Source of the DNA: Acidobacteriota bacterium
GTDB taxonomy: Bacteria; Acidobacteriota; Blastocatellia; RBC074
NCBI GenBank assembly: GCA_019639255.1
Contig: JAHBSF010000023.1
Location: forward strand, 1-64,000
Direction of reading: 5' to 3'
DNA: 64,000 nucleotides
Shown here: in pieces, positions 56,356 to 64,000 of the stretch
Layout: the number at the start of each line of letters is the position of its first letter
Position numbering within the stretch: the stretch's first letter is position 1
The notes under the pieces: generated by a model
Database searches by the model: none
What the model saw: the letters and a program-made list of their open reading frames with translations, nothing else
Told to the model about the DNA's origin: nothing
Translations under genes and position numbers: made by a program

Positions 56356-56368
56356 GCCGGATGAACCG

Positions 56369-57310
56369 CTAAATGATGAACCGATGATGAAGGCGGTTGG
56401 GATGCGTTTCGCGGGTGAATTCTCTCTGGACATCATCGCGGGCTGCCCGATCCATCCGACTCCACGTCGTCATATCGGTTGAGCTTACTGATGTGTCGAA
56501 ACCATTGGGCATCAGTATGCCGACCAAATTGCTGATCAAATATCGATCGTGGAAGTCATCCCAGATGAAGACTTCGATCGTGAGTCCCAGTCTTCCGGCC
56601 AACTCGCCCAGCCACTCTCGAAACGGTCGCTCCCATTCTTCTTTCCATATCTTTCGCTGCTGGCCTGATCCGAGATAGCAAACTCGATGGATCTCGATCA
56701 GCGGCTTTTTGCCCCGCTCCGTTGTCCGTTCCAACAATTTCGGAAAGTTCCGGTAATGAGCCCTCTCCGGATCGAGATGCGGATCGATGAACATCAGTGA
56801 ATTGGACGATTCCAGAATCAGCCCGAGGTGATCGAGATACTTGTCTATAGTACGGGGCAGCCGAACCGAACAGCCGCGCTCAGTCCACCAATCGCATCTT
56901 TCCAGCAGGTTCATCGCGCCGAGTACGTTGTAATGCTCGTGTCCGACGAAGCATTCCGCCGTCGCTTGCTGCGTGAAGATCCCGCGCAGCGGCGACGCTC
57001 CGTGAGAACCCATTGCTTCGCGGCACCACTCTACCGCCGATGTCGGTTGTGCTTCCACTATCGGCGAAGCTTTAATCAGCCGCCCTTGCTTCTTCATTTT
57101 GGATAGCAGCTCTTTTGCATACGAATGCATGGCAACCTGATTTCGAAGCATGGACGTGAGCCATTCACCGCTCCGCAGATCGCGAACTACGGCTTCTTCC
57201 AGGAGCCTGTGCTTCAATTCGCGCAGCCGTACATTGGCCACTTCTTCGTGAGGATAAAGTACCGCCTCAAAAACATCCGGCGTGATCGCATATTCAGTCA
57301 GCAGTCGCAT
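56369..57310 (-). CDS. PLD-like protein partner of DUF3696-type ATPase
   Basis: About 313 residues; not recognised with certainty. FIDPHLDPERAHY and IWDDFHDRYLISNLVGILMPNGFD resemble phospholipase-D-like effector segments with one HxR-type motif; no second HKD is seen. The start is ATG at 57310, overlapping the stop of the ATPase gene, so the proteins are co-translated and probably act together. The gene is last in a series running from hsdM. It could be a nuclease or an effector triggered by the ATPase. The GC content is lower than in the chromosome around it. Confidence 0.6.
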   Translation of the reverse strand: MRLLTEYAITPDVFEAVLYPHEEVANVRLRELKHRLLEEAVVRDLRSGEWLTSMLRNQVAMHSYAKELLSKMKKQGRLIKASPIVEAQPTSAVEWCREAMGSHGASPLRGIFTQQATAECFVGHEHYNVLGAMNLLERCDWWTERGCSVRLPRTIDKYLDHLGLILESSNSLMFIDPHLDPERAHYRNFPKLLERTTERGKKPLIEIHRVCYLGSGQQRKIWKEEWERPFREWLGELAGRLGLTIEVFIWDDFHDRYLISNLVGILMPNGFDTSVSSTDMTTWSRMDRAARDDVQREFTRETHPNRLHHRFII

Positions 57311-58890
57311 CAGAGCATCTCCTCCAGATCTTCCTCGAAGAAGCCTCCCGGCCACGCCTTGACCAGTTCGCCCTGCTCGTTGAGCGGCATCTCACGAATC
57401 AATGTCTGCGATCTGTTGCGCTCGACGAAAAGCACCGCGATATGCTCCGGTTTGATCGGCAGTTTGCCCTCCGGCAGCCTGCCGGCGTTTGTCTCCCCCA
57501 GCCGGCGCATGATCCTCAGCAAAAGATGCTCGCTGTGCGTTTCGATAATCAATGTATTGCCGCGTTCGCCAATCGCCGATTCGATGAACAGATCGCCGAG
57601 CCGCACCTGCACCGCCGGATGCAGATGCAATTCGGGCTGCTCGATCGCCAGAATCCCGCTCCTCGTCGCAAGCGCTCCGACTGCTACCGGGAGTACCTGT
57701 GAGATGCCGATGCCGATGTCGTAGGGCGTGAATTCCAGATCCCGGCCCTCTTCGACGAGCGTCAGCCGCTTTCGGATCTCGTACCGGTCCCTTTCGGCGA
57801 CGAACGAATCCAGATCGTAGTCCTCGAAGAAAGTCCCGTTTTGCAACGCCACGAACAGTTCATTCAATAACGGACTGTCGATCGGGATCTCCTTGAATCG
57901 CCTCAACTGCAGGCTGTATCCGGTCCCAAGCTTCTCCGGATTAAACATCCAGTCGCTGACTTCGCTGACCAAAGCCTCGTTCCGGTAAAGTTCATCCCAG
58001 GCGGCGATGCCGTTAGCCCAGTCCTCCTTCCTTTCCGTCAGCGACGGCTGATGATTGCGCGGCGGGGTGCTCCGCAGCGGGCCGATGTATCTGAATTCGC
58101 GCAGCCGTTCGCGCAGCAGGTCTCCGGGACCGACCAGCGCCTGCGTCAAATAGAGCCCTGCGCCCCGCTCATCCTCATACATCCCCGGAATGCTGCTTTT
58201 CACCGTCAGCATCTCGCCCGGCTTCGGCAACTCCGGCTGGATATTCTCAACCTCTACCCTCTGCCACATCGGAACCTCTTCATCTTGGGGTTCGGGCTCG
58301 AATGGGGAGTGCAACGGATGAACAACGTTGATTTCAACCCAGTATCTGGCCCGATCAATCGATGTGGATAGTCTGGCGATCGGGATTGTGTTGATTCCGG
58401 TTTCGTAGCGCCGGATGACCGGGCCCTCCAGAATCGGACTCCATTCAATCTCCATTTCGATCCATGCAGATTGCGACTCCAGGCTTATCTTTTCGAGCAC
58501 ACCGCCTTCATACCAGAGATTTTGCAGCAATTCCGTTTCTTCACCCTGATCCGCAGGATTGGACGAAAAGTCGGTGGTTCGTGCCAAATAATCCAGCGGG
58601 AGATCGGTATTGCTCAAATCGAGGTCGATGCGGATCGTCATCTTCCTTTCTTTGTCGCGCCTGTGCAGCAGGTTCAAAAAACCGCCGAGGTCTATTGCGC
58701 CGCCCCCGGCAAGCGTCCGGTCGGGATTGGCATTGCCCCGTTCCAGAATCTCCTGCACGTAATGGATCGCCTGAACGACAGTGCTTTTGCCGATGCTGTT
58801 GGCGCCGAACAGCAGCGTCAGCGGGCGCAGCGGGATGGTCATCCGGTCGCCGATGCCCTTGAAGTTTTTGAGCGTGATCGCCGTAATCAT
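57310..58890 (-). CDS. AAA/SMC-like ATPase with DUF3696-type C-terminus
   Basis: A 526-residue ATPase of the RecF/OLD-like group. Walker A is LLFGANSIGKSTVV (about 30-42), Walker B/signature end ILAIEQPELHLHPAVQVRL, and switch His in IIETHSEHLLLRIM. The C-terminal motif WPGGFFEEDLEEM is typical of DUF3696. No TOPRIM domain is present. Such ATPases often pair with a separate effector in anti-phage systems. It overlaps the DUF1016 gene by 4 bp upstream and its partner downstream. Confidence 0.85.
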   Translation of the reverse strand: MITAITLKNFKGIGDRMTIPLRPLTLLFGANSIGKSTVVQAIHYVQEILERGNANPDRTLAGGGAIDLGGFLNLLHRRDKERKMTIRIDLDLSNTDLPLDYLARTTDFSSNPADQGEETELLQNLWYEGGVLEKISLESQSAWIEMEIEWSPILEGPVIRRYETGINTIPIARLSTSIDRARYWVEINVVHPLHSPFEPEPQDEEVPMWQRVEVENIQPELPKPGEMLTVKSSIPGMYEDERGAGLYLTQALVGPGDLLRERLREFRYIGPLRSTPPRNHQPSLTERKEDWANGIAAWDELYRNEALVSEVSDWMFNPEKLGTGYSLQLRRFKEIPIDSPLLNELFVALQNGTFFEDYDLDSFVAERDRYEIRKRLTLVEEGRDLEFTPYDIGIGISQVLPVAVGALATRSGILAIEQPELHLHPAVQVRLGDLFIESAIGERGNTLIIETHSEHLLLRIMRRLGETNAGRLPEGKLPIKPEHIAVLFVERNRSQTLIREMPLNEQGELVKAWPGGFFEEDLEEML

Positions 58891-59969
58891 TCCGCCTCCT
58901 CACTTCCGGCCTTGTTGAGTTCCGCTTCGAGTTGCTCGATCGTCGGCAGGCTTCCGCGCAACTCCTCCGGCAATCTCTCCGTCAATCTGAACTCCGCCAC
59001 GCCGATCGGTTTCGCCGTATCGCGCAGCGTGTATTCGACGATCACGCCCTTCCGGCTCCTGCACAAAATCAGCCCGATCGACGGGCGGTCTTCCGCGTGC
59101 CGCAGCAGATCATCGACCGCTGAGAGATAGAAATTCATCTTCCCGGCGTGTTCGGGCCGAAAAGCGCCCGACTTCAATTCGATGACGACGTAGCAGCGCA
59201 GCCGCAGATGGTAGAAGAGCAGATCGATGTAGAAATCCTCGCCGGCGACCTCCAGATGATACTGGCTGCCGACGAAGGCGAACCCGACGCCCATTTCGAG
59301 CAGGAACTCGCGCAGGTGTCGGATCAACCCGCGTTCGATGTCGCGTTCGTGCGCTGGAGCATCGAGCGTCAGAAAATCGAAGTTGTACGGGTCTTTGAGC
59401 AGTTGCCGGGCGAGATCCGACTGCGGCGCCGGCAAGGTTCTTGAGAAGTTGGAGGACGCCTGTCCCTGACGACGGTAAAGACTGCTCTCGATCTGCAGGA
59501 CGAGTACGTTCCGGCTCCACCCGTTTTCGATCGTTTGCCGGACGTACCATTCGCGTTCGGCGGCGCCGGAGATCTTGTCCAGAAGGATGCAATTGTGAAA
59601 CCAGGGAATTTGTGCAGCAAGCTGCTGCACAATTGTTTCGTCGGGCCAGGCTTCAGAGAAAGCCTTCATGTACTTGAGGTTGCGGGCGGAGAACCCTTTC
59701 AGGCCGGGGAACTCGCGGCGGAGGTCTTGTGACAACCGGTCGATGACGCGGGCGCCCCAACCCTCTTCGCGCTGGCGGCGGAGGATCTCGTGGCCGATCT
59801 GCCAATAGAGCAGTATAAGTTCCCGGTTGACGGCGATCGCGGCGCGCACCCGGGCGGCGGCGATGCGCTCTTTCAGATCGTGCAGCAGTTGTTCGTACCC
59901 GGCGGTGATGCTGTCGGCCGTCGGAGGTGGGGACGGCCGTGGCGGGAGAGATTTTTTGCGCGTCGTCAT
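58887..59969 (-). CDS. DUF1016 (YhcG-like) PDDEXK nuclease
   Basis: A 360-residue protein with the DUF1016 N-terminal helical domain (LLYWQIGHEILRRQREEGWG; FSARNLKYMKAFSEAW; NGWSRNVLVLQIES) and a C-terminal PD-(D/E)xK nuclease core: Asp in DFYIDLLFYH near residue 245 and ExK in VIELKSGAF near 265. The family is often found in restriction loci. It overlaps hsdS by 4 bp upstream and the ATPase by 4 bp downstream. It may contribute DNA cleavage or handling in the combined system. Confidence 0.92.
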   Translation of the reverse strand: MTTRKKSLPPRPSPPPTADSITAGYEQLLHDLKERIAAARVRAAIAVNRELILLYWQIGHEILRRQREEGWGARVIDRLSQDLRREFPGLKGFSARNLKYMKAFSEAWPDETIVQQLAAQIPWFHNCILLDKISGAAEREWYVRQTIENGWSRNVLVLQIESSLYRRQGQASSNFSRTLPAPQSDLARQLLKDPYNFDFLTLDAPAHERDIERGLIRHLREFLLEMGVGFAFVGSQYHLEVAGEDFYIDLLFYHLRLRCYVVIELKSGAFRPEHAGKMNFYLSAVDDLLRHAEDRPSIGLILCRSRKGVIVEYTLRDTAKPIGVAEFRLTERLPEELRGSLPTIEQLEAELNKAGSEEAE

Positions 59970-61207
59970 TTCATCTTGAAGAGTGGCGGCTGGGTTATGG
60001 TGGCGGAGGAATTTGTAAACGATAGTTCGCCGTTGAAGGCGCGTTGTTGAAGTGATTTGAAAAGATCGTCGAACTTTTGTTGACCAGCTAGACTTTTTTC
60101 TTTCAATTTGGCTATTTGATTTTCAAAGCTTTCATATCTCTCCAGTAAGTCGTCAGAGGGAATCATGATTTTGTAGCTCTTCAAATGGTCCAGTGTTAAT
60201 CCTTCTGTATTTACTCCGCGCGCCAATTCCAAAAGCATTCGCGAGCCGATTCTGAGATGTCGGGCGACATAGCTGGGCGGGATATGGTCACGTAGCTGAA
60301 TCCCTTTTAGGTCTTGACCGAAACAAGTAGGAACCGCCGAGATCAGTACCGGTAGCGTATGCATGAGGATCTTGCTTTTGACGACTATCATAATTGTTCC
60401 AGGCATTACCAACTTGGTAGCGCTATTGGCAATGGCTTCCTCTGTAATATGTTCTTGAGTATCACGGAGGATTTCGCCCTTCATATCCTTAGACGTTGCC
60501 CAGCAGATATCTCCCTCATAGTAAGCTGGGAAATCCCGTCTCGGTGTGCCACCTCCAATAAAAGACGCGATCTGCCCAAGGTTTTTGCGTGGCCAGCCTT
60601 TGGGGTTTGTGAGTGGGTCACCAAAGAGTTCAAAGAAAAATGATCTAACTAACTCATCGAGTTCGGTGATTGCCTCCCGCCGCTTTTCGCGCAGGGCATC
60701 AGCTTTGTCCAGAATCGCAGCGATACGGCGCTGTTCGATAAGCGGCGGCAACGGTATTAGCTGTTGCAAGTATAAAGTCTTGTTTAGATTTCGCAGCCCA
60801 CTCGTTGTGTCATTGATTCGACTCAAATACGCACGGGCTTCATGCGAGATTAACCAATGGTATAGGTAGCGTGAATCGAGTTTTTCACTGTTTGTTCTGA
60901 GCCGCAATGTGAAATTTGAGAAATAGTAGGAGGTTTTCTCTAAATCTGGCTGACTGAAGAGCGCACATTTGCCAATAAGCTCTGGGCTTCCGCTCGACGC
61001 GGTTACGATGATATCGCCAGTGTGAAGCCGTTTTCTATCGATATCCTTTGGAGGAATGACCCTTAAAGCATGATTACTCAACGTCATCTTGTAGTCTTGA
61101 ATGTTTGAACTCCTGAGAACAGGACTACAATGTTCTGGGTGCCCTTCATCTCCCCACGTCCCAGAATCAGCAATTAATAATGCCTCACCCAGTGCGACCC
61201 TTTTCAT
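59966..61207 (-). CDS. hsdS: Type I restriction specificity subunit
   Basis: A 413-residue HsdS with two target-recognition domains (about 1-145 and 200-355), separated by conserved helices [19 protein letters not shown] and ending with a second spacer ([20 protein letters not shown]). It selects the bipartite DNA site methylated by HsdM. The gene is visibly AT-richer than its neighbours, usual for fast-evolving specificity genes. Overlaps hsdM and the DUF1016 gene by 4 bp each. No sign of inversion repeats or a second hsdS in this window. Confidence 0.95.
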   Translation of the reverse strand: MKRVALGEALLIADSGTWGDEGHPEHCSPVLRSSNIQDYKMTLSNHALRVIPPKDIDRKRLHTGDIIVTASSGSPELIGKCALFSQPDLEKTSYYFSNFTLRLRTNSEKLDSRYLYHWLISHEARAYLSRINDTTSGLRNLNKTLYLQQLIPLPPLIEQRRIAAILDKADALREKRREAITELDELVRSFFFELFGDPLTNPKGWPRKNLGQIASFIGGGTPRRDFPAYYEGDICWATSKDMKGEILRDTQEHITEEAIANSATKLVMPGTIMIVVKSKILMHTLPVLISAVPTCFGQDLKGIQLRDHIPPSYVARHLRIGSRMLLELARGVNTEGLTLDHLKSYKIMIPSDDLLERYESFENQIAKLKEKSLAGQQKFDDLFKSLQQRAFNGELSFTNSSATITQPPLFKMK

Positions 61208-62757
61208 CTCAACATCACCTCCAACTCCGCCATCTCCTGCTGAATCTCCGCCTCAATCGCCTTCAAATCGCTCAAAATCTTCTGCGGCGGATCAATCTCG
61301 ACCTGCTCGTAAACGATCTCCTTATACCGATTGATGCTCAAATCGAATCCATTAGCTTCAATATCGGCCTTCGGTACAAGGAATGACTGATCCGTCCGCT
61401 TCCGCTCTCTCTCCTCATCGCGATTCTTCCATCGCGCAAGCACATCCTTCAGATTGTCGTTTTCGTGTTTCGACCGATCCAACTCGATGCGCTTGTCATC
61501 GAGCGAATACCCGTCGGCCTGCACATCATAAAAAAAGACATCCTCAGTCCGACCGCCCTTTGTAAAAACGACGATCGCCGTCGAGACTCCCGCATATGGC
61601 TTGAACACGCCGGACGGCAGCGAAATGATTGCTTCAAGCTGGTTTTCCTCAACCAACGTCCGGCGCAGCGCCAGATGCGCCTTGCTCGATCCGAAAAGCA
61701 CTCCGTCCGGCACGATCGTCGCCGACCGGCCTCCCTGTTTCAGCATCCGAAGAATCAGCGTCAGAAAAAGCAACTCCGTCTTGCGCGTCTTCACCTTGCC
61801 CGTCAGCGACGGCGCGACATCCTTTTCATCTAGGCTGCCGGTGAAGGGCGGATTGGCGAGGATGACATCGAAATGATTCGCTGCCAGCGACGGCGCACGC
61901 TCGGGAAAAGAATTGCTGAGCGTGTCCTGATACCTGATCCTCGGCTGCTCAACGCCGTGGAGCATGAGGTTCATGGTCGCGATCCGCAGCATCGTAACGT
62001 CGAAATCGAAGCCGTAAAACATCTCGTTCAGCCCCAGCGCGCCCTGCGGCCCGAGCAGATCCCCGCTGTAATGTTTGATGCCCTCATCATCCTCAAATAC
62101 ACCTTCCGGCGAGGTGTATTGCTCGACAAGATATTTGGCCGATTCGACCAGAAAGCCGGCCGTGCCGCAGGCCGGATCGCAGACCGTTTCACCCGGCCGC
62201 GGATCTATCATCCTGACCATAAGCTCGATGATGTGGCGCGGCGTGCGAAACTGGCCGTTGATGCCGGCGGTGGTCAGCTTCGAGAGCAGATATTCATAAA
62301 GGTTCCCTTTGGTGTCTCCCTCGCTCAGCGGCAGGTTGTCGATCTTGTTGACGGCCGAAACGAGGAGGCTCGGCTTCTGTATCAGCAGCATCGCGTCGGC
62401 CATCAGATTGACGTTCGCCGACTGGTTGCCGTTGCCGAGGATTTCGCCGCCGCCGACCGCCTTTTTCAGAAAGGGAAAGACCTCGTCGCGCACTACGCGC
62501 AGCATCTCTTCGGCGTTGAGTTGTTTGAAACTCGACCATCGAAGGCGCTGCTCGCCGGGGCCGAAGATGGGGCGAAAGGGTTTGCCCGTTCGCTGCTGGA
62601 TTTTTTCGTTGCGCGTTTCGTTGGAATCGAGCATCCGCACAAACATCAGAAATGAGATCTGCTCGATGACCGTCAGCGGGTTGGTGATGCCGCCGGTCCA
62701 GAACTCTTCCCAGAGACGGTCGATATCGCTTTTCAGTTGTCCCGTGATCGTGATCAT
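61204..62757 (-). CDS. hsdM: Type I restriction modification methyltransferase
   Basis: A 517-residue N6-adenine DNA methyltransferase subunit. An N-terminal helical domain (about 1-150) precedes the SAM-binding motif [12 protein letters not shown] (near 190-200) and catalytic NPPF in [11 protein letters not shown] (near 300). The C-terminal helical part ends [13 protein letters not shown]. It methylates the HsdS-specified site to mark self DNA. First gene of the five-gene overlapping unit; hsdR is upstream, across a variant inverted repeat. Confidence 0.97.
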   Translation of the reverse strand: MITITGQLKSDIDRLWEEFWTGGITNPLTVIEQISFLMFVRMLDSNETRNEKIQQRTGKPFRPIFGPGEQRLRWSSFKQLNAEEMLRVVRDEVFPFLKKAVGGGEILGNGNQSANVNLMADAMLLIQKPSLLVSAVNKIDNLPLSEGDTKGNLYEYLLSKLTTAGINGQFRTPRHIIELMVRMIDPRPGETVCDPACGTAGFLVESAKYLVEQYTSPEGVFEDDEGIKHYSGDLLGPQGALGLNEMFYGFDFDVTMLRIATMNLMLHGVEQPRIRYQDTLSNSFPERAPSLAANHFDVILANPPFTGSLDEKDVAPSLTGKVKTRKTELLFLTLILRMLKQGGRSATIVPDGVLFGSSKAHLALRRTLVEENQLEAIISLPSGVFKPYAGVSTAIVVFTKGGRTEDVFFYDVQADGYSLDDKRIELDRSKHENDNLKDVLARWKNRDEERERKRTDQSFLVPKADIEANGFDLSINRYKEIVYEQVEIDPPQKILSDLKAIEAEIQQEMAELEVMLR

Positions 62758-62769
62758 AAGTGCTGTCGC

Positions 62770-62887
62770 GAAGAGAAACCACGGAACACGCGGAAGACGC
62801 GGAAGACACGGAACACACGGAAGTTACCGAATGAATGAATCTTTCCGCGTCTTCCGTCCAGTTCCGTGTATTCCGTGGTTTCTCTTC
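62770..62887. repeat. ACGGAACAA-family inverted repeat, ACACGG variant
   Basis: Located between hsdR and hsdM. Arms begin GAAGAGAAACCACGGAA on both sides. The left arm has 9-bp tandem units such as ACACGCGGA, AGACGCGGA and AGACACGGA. Sequence differs from the standard family, but the two arms match each other. Confidence 0.8.
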
Positions 62888-62891
62888 TTCC

Positions 62892-64000
62892 TTACATTTC
62901 CGCTTCCTTCGGCGAATTGAAAGTCGCCAGAATCTCCAGCAGTTCGTCTACCTGCCGGCTTTCGGTGAAGACTCCGTCGATCCCCACACTATCTATAGTT
63001 GTAAAAGGAGCCTCAAATAATTGTCCGATTTCGATAAAACCGTGTTTTATCAGATGATTTTTCAGCAGCGCCAGGAATCGGAGCTGTTTGGAGTTCAACT
63101 GCGGGTGCCGGTGAATGAACTCCTCAAAGCGCGAATTTACCGATTCGGCGTCCATTCCGATGATGCTGCGGATGGCGATTTCGAGGTTTTCGGACAGATC
63201 GGGCAGCCGCTCGCGCATCCGGTTCAGATCTACCTGCGGATCAAGGCCGGCGACCAGATCGCATAACTCCTGAAGGTCGCCGGGTGTAACCGCCAGCCCG
63301 GCCTTGATCTTTCGCAGTGCGATGTTGTCGTCCATCAGCCGCCTGAGCACCTCTTCTACGCGGGCGCGGTAGGCTGCCATCTCCAGGCCCTCGAACTGCG
63401 GGATGTAGTGTTGGCTGCGGATTTCGCTCTGCACCTCGGCTACATCAATGACTATGGGGGGCGGCGATACGGGCGCCGCACCGGCAAACTGCATCAACCC
63501 GCGCAACTGCCGGCGAACCTCTTCAAGATCGCCGAACCGGGGCGCCTGCCAGAATTCTTCCGCGCCGACGCGCTCGATGATCGCGGCTCTGGCGCGCACC
63601 TGATTCAGATTTATCGGCAGTCGGCGAACCTCGCCGATCAACCGTCCGCGATGCCTCTCGACGCCCGACGCCGAATCGCTGAGCAGATCCGCCTGCAACT
63701 GCGCTACGAGCAGATCGAATTCGTAGGCGCTTTGTTCGCCCTCGATCGAGCGCCACTGCATAAGCGGGGCTATCGTCGTCCGCAGCCGAGCGAGCGTTGC
63801 CGGTGCGAGGGTGCGCAGCGTCTCCGGATCGGAGACGAAGGCGAGGTCGCGGATCTTTTCGCGCACGGCGATGGAGTTTTGCGGCAGGAGTCGTATGTCC
63901 TGTTCTATGGCCTCGATCGCTGCGTCGAAGGATTCAGGCGATTGTGCGGCCAGCGCGGCTTCGGCCAGCGCGAGGCGGGTTTCGAAGAGGCGCTCGAGCA
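62892..64000 (-). CDS. hsdR: Type I restriction subunit R, C-terminal part (cut by window)
   Basis: About 369 residues with no start in the window; the frame stays open to base 64000. The sequence matches the EcoEI-type HsdR C-terminal region: [20 protein letters not shown], a long helical area, then [20 protein letters not shown] and [21 protein letters not shown]. The nuclease and helicase motor parts would lie beyond the window. It precedes hsdM by 134 bp on the same strand, so the whole locus is hsdR-hsdM-hsdS with accessory genes. It translocates and cuts unmethylated DNA. Confidence 0.85.
   Translation of the reverse strand, partial: LERLFETRLALAEAALAAQSPESFDAAIEAIEQDIRLLPQNSIAVREKIRDLAFVSDPETLRTLAPATLARLRTTIAPLMQWRSIEGEQSAYEFDLLVAQLQADLLSDSASGVERHRGRLIGEVRRLPINLNQVRARAAIIERVGAEEFWQAPRFGDLEEVRRQLRGLMQFAGAAPVSPPPIVIDVAEVQSEIRSQHYIPQFEGLEMAAYRARVEEVLRRLMDDNIALRKIKAGLAVTPGDLQELCDLVAGLDPQVDLNRMRERLPDLSENLEIAIRSIIGMDAESVNSRFEEFIHRHPQLNSKQLRFLALLKNHLIKHGFIEIGQLFEAPFTTIDSVGIDGVFTESRQVDELLEILATFNSPKEAEM

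Overview
The window looks like chromosomal DNA of an Acidobacteriota member, most likely class Blastocatellia. The evidence is moderately high GC, a secreted acidobacterial-type VWA protein, an Oar-like TonB receptor with an N-terminal carboxypeptidase-regulatory domain, a GH106-type rhamnosidase, and dense intergenic palindromic repeats. No rRNA, tRNA or CRISPR array was recognised. The taxonomic call is inference, because there is no phylogenetic marker.

Layout. 1-2.5 kb: a 120-bp palindrome with a possible target duplication, then a RecD2-type helicase. 2.5-7.8 kb: two tandem paralogous hybrid histidine kinases. 8-11.6 kb: a phosphate-regulation block (phoU, phoB-like, phoR-like) with dut; three 11-bp iterons upstream of phoU look like a Pho box. 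11.8-15.2 kb: a SanA/YdcF protein, a structured 6S-like RNA candidate ending in a strong terminator, pheA, a DAHP synthase and a small uncharacterised protein. 15-20.8 kb: GH106-type rhamnosidase, ACT-malic enzyme and a secreted QW-repeat protein with a CxxCH motif.

20.8-40.2 kb: an almost entirely minus-strand pectin/rhamnose block. It carries a TonB receptor, PL10-type pectate lyase, cupin, ROK regulator, two SDRs, a metallo-beta-lactamase-fold protein lacking its metal motif, L-rhamnonate dehydratase, a CUT2-type sugar ABC importer in which one permease is fused to the solute-binding protein, and a GntR/FCD regulator behind a near-consensus promoter. Together these suggest extracellular depolymerisation, uptake, and oxidation of L-rhamnose by the non-phosphorylating route.

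40.2-43 kb: an operon (SDR, threonine-synthase-like enzyme, MoaD/ThiS-like sulfur carrier ending in GG) preceded by two tandem SAM-II riboswitches, each with its own terminator. This suggests SAM-controlled sulfur or methionine metabolism. 43-48 kb: small coiled-coil protein, BrkB-family membrane protein, VWA protein, and a putative APH/P-loop kinase pair. 48-52.9 kb: a tripartite ABC exporter operon flanked by two related long inverted-repeat elements. 52.9-56.3 kb: Tat-exported amidase, SnoaL-FKBP fusion, folE. 56.3-64 kb: a defence island on the minus strand: hsdR (cut by the window end), then hsdM-hsdS-DUF1016 nuclease-DUF3696-type ATPase-PLD-like protein, the last five genes joined stop-to-start.

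The most striking non-coding feature is a family of about 20 intergenic inverted repeats built on ACGGAACAAACG-like units. They lie between genes throughout the window. The two arms of individual copies carry matching, copy-specific changes, which points to selection on, or homogenisation of, the hairpin itself.
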